Shown here: positions 11,391-23,197 of the stretch, piece after piece | How positions within the stretch are numbered: position 1 is the first letter of the stretch | Layout: the number at the start of each line of letters is the position of its first letter | Translations under genes and position numbers: made by a program | DNA from: Ulota crispa | Lineage: Eukaryota > Streptophyta > Bryopsida > Orthotrichales > Orthotrichaceae | Assembly (NCBI GenBank): GCA_963920765.1 | Contig: OY987248.1 | Location: 997,001-1,061,000 of the forward strand | Direction: 5' to 3' | Length of the DNA stretch: 64,000 bases | The notes under the pieces: generated by a model | Seen by the model: only the letters and a program-made list of their open reading frames with translations | What the model was told of the DNA's origin: nothing | Database searches by the model: none

Positions 11391-14300
11391 TTAGTCAGCA
11401 TCCATGTCTTCTTCCTGTGCCTCCTTTGCGGCAGTCTTGGCTTCAGCCAACAAATCTGCTGGAACCTGGCATTGACACCAAAAAGGTACATCAATATTTA
11501 CAGACATAAAATCATATAATTAAATAAGGAAGGAGACAATATAGAGTCAGGGACGAAAACATCCATTACTCTCACACAATCAGTTCCCCGGTCAAAGTTG
11601 AGAAAGTGGGACAAAAGGTAATAAAATTTGAGGTGTATCAAAAAAGGGAAGCGGTAGTAAACAAACTGAAGAGAATGTTCAAATCAGACTCTTGAAGTCA
11701 CTACAAGTCCACCACCAATCTCTACAAGACACGCGCTCAAGTCCCATTTAAGTTCTAAAGAGCAATCTGGAGCCACAAAGGTGTCAGTGATGAGCATGGC
11801 ATGCTCATTTAGAGTTGAAGGTACAAAACTGCGCTTGGCAAGCAATAGTCTACACCTCAGAGTTTAATATTGATTATGGGAAGAGTCTAAGTGAGGAATG
11901 GATGATTTTGTCCCTGACTCTAATAAAGTTTTAATTGTTTCAGCATTTACAACAACTTGAAATCGTAGCTGAATCAAACGCCAAAATACATGCTGTGGCC
12001 AGACGATAAGATCTGGGAATAGAAACATTGAAGGAAAGAAAACTCACTCGTTGATGCTCCCGGTTGGACTCGTCACAAACCCAGCTCATCTCTAGCTCAA
12101 AAGCCTTGTCCTTGGCCTCATCATGCACACCGTAAATGCTGGAAAATACAAATTCACAGGGCAAAAGCAAAGTGTTAGGTACACATTTGAATAACAAACT
12201 TGGGTGACAACGAGATCGGGATGCAACAAAACCGCTCTTCCAGATGTCATAACCAATGAAAGTTAAGATTCGATCAGAGCCTTGTTTCAACCTTTTTGCA
12301 TAATGCAGGAACTCGTTCCTGAAATTTTCAGAGTACTAGGATGAATGATTGGCTTACATCTTAGCAACTGCAATGACCCCTTGTCTGCAGGTCATCTCTG
12401 TCAGATTCAATTTTTCAATTTCACTGTCATGCACCCAAAGACAGAACCACGGTTAGTGTGAGAAATTTCTGCTTCTTGACAACCATCACAAACCAAAAGT
12501 GCTGTTCTGATAATAGATCCATTTGCTGAATCCGAACTCTAACGAAAAGAAATGTACGTTTTTGCAGCTTGCCGACCCTTGCCAACTGCAGCTCCAAAAT
12601 AGCGCTACATCCACAACAAAGATCGGATTTGGTTAACATCGGATCACCAACCCAAGCAACTCGCCGTTTAACAAACATGTGAAAAAGATGGTACATTCGG
12701 AAACACAGAGCCTTACATAAGCAACACCCGAGGGCTCTATCATGTAGAGTTGAGGACCATCACGATCATAACCTCCAAGGATTGCCGAAGAACCAAAAGG
12801 TCTGAACAAAACAAACATATAACCACAACACTTCTTGAGCACAAATAGCGAAATCCCAAATCAAATTCTGTAATTGCGAAGTCGTACAGAAACCAGTGTT
12901 TACGTCTCCGTGTTAAACATAGTCATAAAATCGGTGTCCTATTCAATGCGTACCTGAGCCACCAATATAGCGTGCACAGATGAGCATAATGTGCAACACG
13001 GTCACACAACTCTCCAATAGGGACCTCCTCACCATAAAAGCTGTAGCAAGAAATCCACGTCAGGGAAGTTCGAATCACTTGGCATTTATTCAGATAATTT
13101 TTTAAGAGTGCCTTAATCTTCATCTTAGTCCTCAAAATTTTGACTGATTTCAAATCAAAGACAGAAGGAAACCCCCTAGCTATACATCACAAGAGGGTAA
13201 GCAATGGTAAAATACCTCCGGTAACTCGAGGCTTCGCTGCGAGCTCTGGTAACTATCTGTCTCCCATCAGATGCCAAGCCTGCCATTGCCTGCACATGTG
13301 CTCAGATGGCTCATCAAAACACTCAACAACCAATAAAAACGATATTACAAGATCTTAATAAACAACGTGAGATACTCTGTGCATTTTAAGAGAAAACTTC
13401 AATAAAGCGGCCTTCGCACCAAAAAAAGAGGAGGTATTGAAAGACAGAAATATTAAAACCTAGCAAGCATACCATGCCAGAATGACGGTCTACAGCATGA
13501 ATTCTGCGGTTGGAACCTTCCAATAACATTTTGGAGGAGATTAGCTTCTCAACTCCCTGTAACATACACTACTTGTTAATTCAACTACCAGAATCTCAAG
13601 GACAGTTCCCATAAATCAGCTCAAACTAAACATGCTTGACAAAAATCAAGCAATAGGAAACCAGCTAATCTCAACATAAAAACAAAAATAAGTTTGTTTT
13701 GATGCATGAAGTACCAAGACAACACCGTCCTTGCACCTGATGCCCACAACAGTCCTGCAGATCAACAGTACTGTTGTTTGAGTCGTACATTTCACCTCCA
13801 ACAAGGCAGAAAACTTCCAACATTTACTTTCAATGTAGCATACTCGTCTCAGAAGATCCCCCATTAAATTAACAAAGTTATTATTAAGTTGATGTTCATC
13901 TAATAGAATAGTAAGTAGATGTTAAGATAATCACTAATTAATGTCAAATTACTGTTGACTAGTTGCCCTAAGGTTAACTGAATACCTGCAAATGTAATAC
14001 CAAGTTCATGCCAGTGGAACTAATATCACACTAACATCAACACCGATTACATTAACTCAATGCTATGGTGCATGACACTTATAACCAACAACTCCCCATT
14101 CAAATGGTTAACCTAAGGCTTTGTCAAAAAAAAAAAGTTAGCAAAAATTCGAGTCCACCAGGTTTCTCCCGATTGGTGGTGGAATTACTTTTGAGCTAAT
14201 GAGTATATGTGCTGTGCCTTAGTATTTCTTGTTTGGCCAATAGTTGTTGGTTGTAAGTGTCATGCACTATAAAACAACAAGAGAACAATTTGTGCTGTTC

Positions 14301-14866
14301 TGCACCCTAATCCTGGTCACTCTCAACCCTAATTTCTTCGATATTGCGTACATCTACTTAGAAATCGTGGAGAAAATAGATGCCATGATATCGCATCAGA
14401 ATATACACGGAATTTCAGGTGAGGGAGCTAGGTCAACATACGAACTAATCAACCTAAGAGCAACCTATACTACGAGCTTGTAAATCCAATCAGTTTCTTC
14501 CGTAACAGTGTAGATAGTGCTCAAAATACTATCACACAATACCAAAACCCTAAATTTGCAAGAAGTTGAATGGCGTACCCGCTGTTGTCGACCGCCTTGG
14601 AGGCATACTCGACTTGGAACACCCTTCCATCCGGTGAGAAAGTAGTCACCGACAAATCATACTGCCAGTCATTAATTCCCTTTCCTTTGTCAGCTTCTTT
14701 TCTCGCTCTCACTTCGAAACACAACAGCAAAATTCACAGGAGCTGATTCAAATGCTTATGCTCATATTTCCTAAAACCCTAAGTCACCATTCAGAGTGCA
14801 TTGAGCATATTGAAGGCACCGATCACACGGGTTTGCGTGGCCTACCCCTGTTCCAATGCTGGTCAT
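11391..14866 (-). CDS. PAG1: 20S proteasome subunit alpha type-3 (alpha 7)
   Basis: Structural subunit of the alpha ring of the 20S proteasome core, acting in cytosol and nucleus in ubiquitin-dependent protein breakdown. Coding exons on the minus strand: 14866-14846 (MTSIGTG), 14661-14579, 13754-13715, 13556-13473, 13289-13216, 13040-12954, 12801-12717, 12604-12558, 12423-12358, 12138-12048 and 11465-11391, ending TAA. All junctions are GT-AG with matching phases, and the total is 753 nt (250 aa plus stop), the normal family length. The alpha-subunit N-terminal signature is intact ([20 protein letters not shown]). Other marks are [28 protein letters not shown] and [15 protein letters not shown]. 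The tail is acidic (EEDMDAD), as in other alpha-3 subunits. Alpha subunits have no catalytic threonine. The first coding exon is only 21 nt; its ATG was chosen because it gives the conserved MxSIGTG start. It looks functional. Confidence 0.95.
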
Positions 14867-15531
14867 GGCTGCTCCTTTCCTTCCAAATCTCTTCCTTAAT
14901 TCTCAAAGATCTGGAAGCCAACACATACACCAACACACGATATTTAGACGAAAATTCGCACAAATTCTTATGGTAAATATCGAAGTTCGGGGCTGGGAGG
15001 TCAAATCGAAAATATGTTCGGATTTTGTGATACAGGAGGCATGAGCAAAGATACATCGAAATCCCTTTGCAGAAATCCTCAATAACACCGTTCTCTTTAA
15101 ACACCTTAAAACCGGTCAACGAAGTCACAAAACTACTCGGAAAATCGAGGAAAAAAGTAGTGAATCAAATATGAAACGTAAAATCGAGTACCTAATCAGA
15201 AATGCATGAACAAAGCGCACAGGAAGTCGGAATCGGGAGGATCGGTTGGAGGTCTGCAGCGATCAACAAGCAAGCAAGCAGGCGGGCTTGGAGAAGAAGC
15301 AATAGTTCGCAATGACAGAACCTCGACGATCTATTGGTGACTGCCATAATAACTGTTCACTGTGGATGATATTCGTTGAAAGCGGGCTCTGTCCGACTCT
15401 GCTGCAGACGACGATGTGGATGATAAACTCTGCTCGTCAGCATTCCTCTATAATGTCACAGGCGCCCTAACAAAAAGTGATTATATGGGGAGACAAAGGT
15501 TGTGCACTAAGGTAGAAGGTTGTAAAAGCGT
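14867..15531 (-). promoter_or_regulatory. 5' UTR and promoter region of the proteasome gene
   Basis: This is upstream of the minus-strand ATG and moderately GC-rich between about 15220 and 15450, unlike the AT-rich DNA beyond. It probably holds the leader, perhaps with a 5' UTR intron, and the core promoter. No element is clear enough to place. Confidence 0.35.
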
Positions 15532-15877
15532 GCATGCTCTAAAATGGTGCACCTTATCAAATGTACTTTTTGGTACATGTTGTTTTTCATAGCCCTTCAA
15601 TTATGTATACATTAAATAGTGCATTTAGGTTGTCCCACATTAATTCTCATATCTTATTCTTCTAGTGCTGTAAAAATGATTTCTATCACTAACTACTGCA
15701 ATTTTTTTAAAGGGCCTTGCTATCACAACAAAGCTGTTAAAAAATAAATTAACAACGTTCCAGTTGTAAATCATGTGAAATCCAAGCATGGTCAACATAT
15801 AGTTTGGGGCAACCTAAATGCACTATTTAGTGTAGGTAATATACATTTGAAGAGGTGCACCATTTTAGAGCCCTATG
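15532..15877. mobile_element. Foldback MITE
   Basis: GCATGCTCTAAAATGGTGCA (15532 on) and AATAGTGCATTTAGG are matched inverted by TGCACCATTTTAGAGC (about 15857-15872) and CCTAAATGCACTATT. It sits just upstream of the proteasome promoter. Sequence past its right end to about 16070 recurs at about 26173-26345. Confidence 0.6.
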
Positions 15878-16070
15878 CCATTTCAACTTCAAATTTTTAT
15901 AACTAATTGCACAAAACTTTAATAAATATGAAGCAACTTGGGTTAGATGCGAATTCCTCTTGTCTTTCAAGTAATATTTACTGAAAAATATTTCAAGAGG
16001 TTTCACCTCCACAAAATTCAGTTTCAGCCCCTACATGCTCCATTCATGAGCCCCCTACCTTACTCTCTCC
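15878..16070 (+). repeat. Dispersed repeat, copy 1
   Basis: CCCTATGCCATTTCAACTTC through CAGTTTCAGCCCCTACATG and GAGCCCCCTACC matches 26173-26345 at clearly recognisable identity, including a TCTTGTCTTTCAAG core. Both copies follow a GAGGTG-bearing inverted-repeat arm, so the repeat may be the internal part of one element family. Confidence 0.55.
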
Positions 16071-17222
16071 ATTTCCCGTAGTCCGTTTGCTCTTGATGGA
16101 TGGAGGATACGGCCTCCTCAAATAATCGGAGTTTAGTTAGATCTAAGTTTTCTAGTAAAGATATTGGGTGTGTTGTACACAACTAAAATTTTCATGTAGT
16201 TGATTTCATAGTCGATTATGTTTGGAAACTTTGGAAATCAGTCAACAATTCGTACATGCATCAAGCATTTAGAAAGTAAATGGATGTTGATTATAAAGTT
16301 TTTTATATGTCGGGAGATGTTGTTATCCATTCAATTCCTCTTTTGGTTTTTATTCTAGATTGCATTTTGGTTCTTATTCAATTGTAGGGTTTTTAGAAGG
16401 ACAACAAGGCTTCATTGCATGAAATCTACTAAGCTTACCATTGAATTTTCTTTTCCTAAATTACAGTTTTGGTTACACCATTGCCTACTCCAAATTAAAA
16501 TGGTGAACAAAAAGTTTTTTTGTATCCAAAGTGATTGCAAAAACTTTTCATTTAATCTCTTTTAGCGGTTTGAAATTGCAAGAGTTTAATCAAAACCTTA
16601 GTGTAGCAATAATTTAACAATCTTATTAGAGTATATTTAATGATATCTTTTTTAACTTTAAAAATTCTTAAATATAATAATAATTATAAACAAAATAAAA
16701 CAGGACTTGAAAGAAAATGACATATAAAAGACAACATTGTTATGACCTATAAATAAGTCTCTGTCTCTATAGTTTTGAACATAGACTCAATTATTGGTGA
16801 GTCATCACAAGATGATTGTAGAAACGAAGACGAATGATGAAAGATGAAAATGTTAGCATGAAAAACTTACCAAATCTTACCACCTCCACATGTATCAAGA
16901 GAAAAATTACAACATTTAGGATTAAATAAATTTTTAGGAATACATTATGACAAATCTAAACACAACAAAGTTTAAAAGGTGATAATAAAGAAGTTCAAGG
17001 GACAACTCTATAAATTGATGTAGAAACCCTTTCCAAACTTGTTTAATTCGGTATTATCATATTTGTATGAAACCTTGATTTTAGAGAGTATGAGAATGTG
17101 AGAGTCACAGGTTTATTCTTATTTGCTACAAAGCGTCCTAGCGGGACCACTCATTGTTCCTTTATTTTGGAGGGAGTGCCACGGAGTGGTCCATTCAGTA
17201 AGGTGGGATCACCCATTCCTGA
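16071..17222. other. AT-rich intergenic DNA
   Basis: No gene, RNA gene or clear repeat seen. Confidence 0.5.
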
Positions 17223-17948
17223 TCAACCCGTAAAGGACCAAGCCCCCTTTTTGGGGATAAATGGGATTTTGGGCACGTACCCATGGCTAAATTACTTTAC
17301 GTGATTTTTTGAAACTTTTATGGGAGGTGGGAAATTCAAAGATTTGTGTAGGCATCTAATTTTTTCCTCATTCCGACATTTATTGAAGAAGTTAAAAATG
17401 AATTTATGAGAATTTTAGTTTGGCGGGCAGCCCAAAAACTTTTTTAAAATTTGCATTTTTTAAAATAAAAATTTGAGGTTAGTTCTTTAGACTTATGTGT
17501 ATGTGGGAAGCTTTGAATCATTCAATTCTAATTGATGAGATGAAAATTATGAGAAGTTTTAGTTTGCGGGTAGGTGTGGAGAATCTCAAAACAATGCCTA
17601 CACGCAAACTAAAACTTCTCATAACTTTCATCTCATCAATTAGAATTGAATGATTCAAAGCTTCCCGCATATACGTAAGTCTAAAGAACTAACCTCAAAT
17701 TTTTATTTTAAAAAAATGCAATTTTTAAAGAAGTTTTTGAGCTGCCTGCCAAATAAAAATTCTCATAAATTCATTTTTAACTTCTTCAATAAGTGTTGGA
17801 ATGAGGTAAAAATTAGATGGCCACACAGATCTTTGAATCCCCCATCTTCCATAAAAGTTTCAAGAAATTACACGAAGTAGTTTAGCCATAAGTACATACC
17901 CAAAATCCCAAAAGTCCCTTGAGGGGACTTTGGTCCTTTAGGGGTTAA
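17223..17948. mobile_element. TTAA-family foldback element (two inverted type II halves)
   Basis: Starts (T)CAACCCGTAAAGGACCAAG and ends CTTTGGTCCTTTAGGGGTTAA. Almost the whole length is one inverted repeat with arms of ~350 bp around a short loop near 17580. The arm sequence (CTCATAACTTTCATCTCATC, GATTCAAAGCTTCCCGC, TGCCTGCCAAATAAA) also forms the right half of the elements at 19922-20849 and 57270-58237. The left target copy has decayed from TTAA to TCAA. No coding frame. Confidence 0.75.
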
Positions 17949-19129
17949 GCTCATGGCAAACAGCACACTAGAGTTACAATGTGGTGCAAATATTTTTTTG
18001 GTGGCTTCATACAAAATATTGCGACACAAATTTTTTTGGAATTTTCATGTAAAACTAAGTTATATACAAATTTTGAAAGTGCATAAAGTGTTGTGAACCC
18101 ATACACTCACTAGATTCTCCTAATCCCAATCATAGCTAATACTTCTTGCTCACTACTTCCTACTTTCTTTTTGGACAAAGAGGAATATTTGCATTCCAAG
18201 GCTTAGAAATAGGCAGGTTGGAAATAGCACACCCTAGAGGTTGGATTTGGATCCCTGGTTGGGAATGGGTGGTCCTAAGGTACGTAGGAGGTTTAAAAAC
18301 CGACCATCGGAAGGCTCATCCCCCTTTTTCATGGTTTTCCATGGATGGGAGGATTTTCAATTCATTTTTCAGACAAAGAGAAATAGATGTGGAATGTAAC
18401 ACAAGTTGTTTCATATTTTTTGAAGCATTTTTGAATTACTTATGAATTTTCAAAGTGCATGTGTCATAGGTCCCTATTTATGACCCTAGACCTTCCAAGC
18501 ACCGTTCACTTGCAAGTTGTGAAGAGATTTGGGGAAGCAAGGAGAATGATTGGCTCTTTGTATTTAAAAACAACTTTTTTTCCATGCATTCAATGAGAGG
18601 TCAATTTAAGGACCACCTCATGTCCATTTCACTACACTCTATATGACGGTTCAAAATACCTTGGCAATTTTTGAATCTCTTACCTTAAGTTGCAAAAGAA
18701 AGGTTTATGGGAGACTTAGAATCACAAATAAATGCATATTATAAAAAAACTTTGAAAGTTCATCAACAAATCAATAATGCTTCAAAAAATATGAAAAAAA
18801 AAGTGTTACATCTGACATCTATTTTTCTTGTCTAAAAATCAAACAAAAAGAATTCATGCCTATGGAAAGGCAGATCAGCCGTTAAAGTGACGCTTTAAGA
18901 GCTACCTACCCTGATTGCTTGTGAAACTCAAAGACTCCCCCGAAATGTTGTACGCAAATGTTCAAGCCATAAAGACTCCACATGGTCCTAGTCCTTTAGT
19001 ATCCCTCACACTAGTCATGCTTTCCCCGGGACATTGGAACTGTCGCCCTCGTACCTTTCAGTGGTACAGTACTTCATTCTCCAGCAGAGAATGTATGTTT
19101 ATGGGAAATGTTCACAAAGTGGCTAGATC
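17949..19129. other. Intergenic DNA
   Basis: Nothing recognised. A 99-codon open frame at 18146-18445 has no family resemblance and no clear splice context. Confidence 0.45.
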
Positions 19130-19925
19130 TTAACCCCTGAGCGCTCGCAGTGAAAATGGAAAAAATGAGGCCATGCGGACCAGGCTTGAAAACATTGTAC
19201 GTTTCAAGCTGGGAACTTAGATCGGGGAGGATTCATCGTTAAAATAGCAAAAAGGGTGTTTGATGCACCCAATTAAAAATTTGCAGAACTTTTGATCGCA
19301 CCATTTCAAAAATTATGATAGTCAAAGTATAGTTGACTATGTGGTAACCAGCTAATTTTGTGGGGGTTTGTGGCTATGGATGCAAAATTCATGCCTTAGA
19401 GGAGGCTCCTTTTGATGAAATTTAGGCAGGAGGTGCAACTTACAAGTATCTTGCTTGCTGCCAAATTTGGTAATGTTTTAACATTTGCAAGGTGCATTTT
19501 TAGAATCCCAAAGTTGCAAGGCTCCCGCAACATGGTGGACGATAGGTGGGGTACACATACAGCTTTGACCTCCACAAGGGCACGGCTCCCGGTGGTACAG
19601 ATGCAAAACTCTTCTCTAGTTTGAGGTATGTGTGCCAAAACACCCCTAATGGTATGGAACCAACCATAGCTGGTGGTCTCTATCCTTGCACCTAAACCCT
19701 AAACTGCATGAAATGAAGTTCTTGCATACTATTGTCATACTTGACTTGCACAATCCGTGCTTGTAGTGGTGAAACCCCCATCACCCACTCTGTGAAGTGA
19801 GAGTAGTGCCGTACCCTAAACCAAGTACCAATTTTTGGGAAGTACATTTTGATATGGACCTGGTTTTGTGAAAATTTTGATTTTGAGCAACCATATTCTA
19901 GTCGCTGAGGGTGCTCAAGGGTTAA
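19130..19925. mobile_element. TTAA-family element, GAGCGC subtype
   Basis: Left end TTAACCCCTGAGCGCTCGC, right end GGGTGCTCAAGGGTTAA (19909-19925). The right TTAA is also the left TTAA of the next element. The subterminal sequence is weakly like the element at 23198-24873. No transposase seen. Confidence 0.65.
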
Positions 19926-20849
19926 CCCCTAAAGGACCAAGCAATGTTTTCACCAAAAACTCTCCAAAACTACCATTTTTAGAGCACTACTCAAATTTGA
20001 AAACAAACACATTTCTATGAAAATATAACCGTAGGATCTTGTAGTAGGATAGTTTTAGAAGATTTGAAAAAAAAAATTAGAATTTTCCACGGCATGGATT
20101 GGAAGATACATTGGTTTGAATATTCAAAAATGTCTTGTCAAAAATTGGGCAGCTATCCTTTAGAAGGTAAAATTCCTAAGGAAAAAAGGCCATATTGGTG
20201 GTGCTTCCTAGATTCCTTATTCCGCCTAAGTAGGGTACATGTTAAACAAAATCAAATCATTTGGAAGTATACAATGTATGGGAAAAAATAGTAAGTAAAA
20301 AGAAGTAGAGTATGATTAAAAACACTAAATTATTAAAAATATAATCATGGAAACAAAAAATGTCAATTCCAACGGTTGTGATGTTGTGATAAACAATTTA
20401 CATCCTTTGGTTTTGTTTTTTTTTCCAAAATAATGAAATTTGAGTAAAATAAAAGACTTCAAAGTTTATTTTAGAGTGGAGAATCTATAACTGCCTGCAA
20501 ACAAAAACTCCTCATAACTCTCTTCTTATTGATCAAAATGGAATGATTCAAAGCTTTTCACATTCACATAAATCTCTCTAACCAATTTCAAGTTTTTTTT
20601 TGAAAAAAGTAAATTTTTATGATTTGCTTGGGCTGCCCGCCAAATGAAAAAACAACATATTGAGCCATATCTTCTTATCCATAATTTCAAGTGTCATGAA
20701 ATTTAATGCATATGAAAGATAAACCTTGTTCCCGCATTCTATTTAAATTCCAAATGCCTAGAATATGAAAATCTCCAATCATAGGAACCTGCCCAAAATC
20801 GCTATGTTGCTAAACAAAAAGGTGGGGGGCGTGGTCCTATAGGGATTAA
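19922..20849. mobile_element. TTAA-family element, type I plus type II halves
   Basis: Left end TTAACCCCTAAAGGACCAAG; degenerate right end GGTCCTATAGGGATTAA. The left part matches the left half of the 57270 element (CTCCAAAACTACCATTTTT; GATCTTGTAGTAGGATAG). The right part, from about 20470, matches an arm of the 17223 foldback (GTGGAGAATCT, CTCCTCATAACTCTC, GGCTGCCCGCCAAATG). About 928 bp, non-coding. Confidence 0.7.
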
Positions 20850-21374
20850 AAGCAAACCAAAAAACAAAATAAAAGGCCTGAACTTTAGAATGTTGATTTT
20901 GAAATTTAGCACATTTAGAGATGTTTCTAGTCACTTTTGCTAATTGTACAAATCACATTTTGGAATCATAAGTCGTGGAGGTGTTCTACGTCCCATTGCA
21001 ACTATGAAAGTTCCAACAACACAATGTCACATTTCAATTTTGTTGGGTTGTGAAGGGCAAAAATAAATGTTAATCTCAATGAGTTCAAACAGTCATTTGT
21101 AGGTCATTGGACAATTTCAAACTTTTCGTTATCTCACAATCAAAAATGCATTTTAGAGTAATTCTTTCGTAAGTACAGTACATGGTGAAGCAATGTGGTA
21201 ATGGTTTGTAGCCACTGTATTTATGCATAAAGTATAACTTACTGAGATCCAAACATTCACTTAAATATATTTTTTTGTCAAACCTCAATTTTATCTTGAA
21301 AACTCATATTTTGTCTTTTAGTCCAACTTTAAAATATTTGACCACAAAATGTCTTTCATTTGTCATTCATGTCT
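20850..21374. other. Intergenic DNA between elements
   Basis: Nothing recognised. Confidence 0.5.
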
Positions 21375-22031
21375 TTAATCCCTAAATGCTCAAGGTACCA
21401 CATTATGGTGTTAACAATTCTTTGAACTTCTATAAAACCTAACTAGATTGCTATATTCAGTAGATTTTATTTTTTAACTATTCTTTTTGAAATCTAGTTT
21501 TAGCATCAAAAATTCAATTTTGTAAATGATTGATTATGGTTTTTCTGTTCAAGATTTTATGCAAGGGTGTCCATTGCAATCTTGACTATTTAGTGTTGAG
21601 AGCTCTTGGAAATGAGCCTCAAATACACTAGACCTTGGAGAAAAATTTACACTAGAAGTTCATTTTAAAAAATTGTAGAGGAGATTTTGAAAAGCCATAA
21701 ACTGATTGGAGTTATGTATGTTATGTCCTTTAACCCCCATAATTTTCATGTGACCCTTTTTGTAGATTTGACATGTGAGAAGAGGATTGAAAGACTCCAA
21801 GTCATTTTCACAATTTTAACACCCTCTTGATCAAATATTATACTCTTTCAATCCATAAGTGATATTGTTGTATTTCTTTTCATATGTGATCTCTAACACA
21901 TGTACTTTGATTTTGTACGGTTACAATTTAAAAAAAACTAATAAATCTTATCAAAATTTTGACTTTTTGATCAACTCATAACAACTTCCTACCTAGAAGC
22001 TCAAAAAGTGTCTTGGGCATTTAGGGGTTAA
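21375..22031. mobile_element. TTAA-family element, AAATGCTCAAGG subtype
   Basis: Left end TTAATCCCTAAATGCTCAAG; right end CTTGGGCATTTAGGGGTTAA. About 657 bp, AT-rich, no coding frame. A left end of the same subtype stands at 25036. Confidence 0.7.
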
Positions 22032-22969
22032 AATCTCTAGTATTGAATACTCTATGATTGTATCTAAAATTCTAAAGGTCAAGGCTCGAATTGCACTTCA
22101 TGATTTATTCACATATCAAACTTTAAAATCAAATTTTAGTTTTGAATGGAAACTGCCCTAAGTTTTTGAACTTTATTTAATTTTTGTAGAAATCAAACAC
22201 TAACATTAAGCGTAGAAAAGTCAATGAGAGTTAAATTTCACTTTTGCTAATGTGCATCCAGTTTTGAGATAGAAGTAATAATTCCAAAACAAGCATGTGT
22301 TCTAAGCTAGTCCTGAAAATTTCAAGTAACATGTGCATATACTTTAGAGAATGTACATCAGATCTTGTAGAATATTTAATATCATAACATTGAAATCAAT
22401 TTTCAAATCCAAAATAATTGTTAACTGAAATAAACATCTTCAACTTTAATATGCAACGTTCAAACTTGATATTTGGACTTCACCTAGTTGAAACATATTA
22501 GTTTTACGTGTGCTCAATGGAAAACGTATTTATATGCATATTATCATGGTTGTCAAGGAAGTCTAATGAATTATTAATCATCCTGTCTTAATACCTTAAG
22601 GTACGCACACTAAACAACATGTGAATTGAGACATGTTCTATTTGTTTAGAAATTGATTCTTCCATCCATCCAACTTTTTTCAAGTATTTTTTTTGTTTAA
22701 TTTTGTAACATTTATGTGGTATAGACGCCTATAATTATTTTCCGCAATCTACATCTCAGAGAATAGAATAATGTTTCACCTCCAAAACACCCTACTTACT
22801 TTAAAGATGACATTCAATAGCAGAGAATATTCATCAAATAAAATAAAAGAGTCTAAAAATGACCAGAATGACCAGAATAAGGGCTATTTGTTTTTAAAGT
22901 CAAAGCATAAGAAATTTTATAAAAACATCACAATCATCCAAGCTATAATCTTCTAAAACTTAGTAGAAT
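22032..22969. other. AT-rich intergenic DNA
   Basis: Nothing recognised. Confidence 0.5.
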
Positions 22970-23164
22970 CACTAGAAGAAAAGCAAGGATAAACGACTTC
23001 ACAAATCACAATGACTAAGTCACTAGAACTGTCTTGCAACTTCACAAACAACTGCACAACTATTGCACAACTAGATTGTAGTTGTGCAAATGTTGTGAAG
23101 TTGTTTGTGCAATTGCAAGGCAGTTCTGGTGACCTAATCGTTTATCCTTATTTTTCTTTTAGTG
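22970..23164. mobile_element. Miniature CACTA-type hairpin element
   Basis: The 195-bp element starts CACTAGAAGAAAAGCAAGGA and ends TCCTTATTTTTCTTTTAGTG, flanked by a 3-bp direct repeat AAT (22967-22969 and 23165-23167). CACTA ends and a 3-bp target duplication are the marks of the CACTA (En/Spm) superfamily. It is palindromic along nearly its whole length, centred near 23070. As RNA it would fold into a long hairpin. Confidence 0.75.
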
Positions 23165-23197
23165 AATACACTTCAAAATCTATTTCTTTAAACATGA

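Noticed and set aside
12427..13864. Separate small minus-strand genes at 11.9-13.9 kb
   Set aside because: All are single exons of the proteasome gene with intron read-through.
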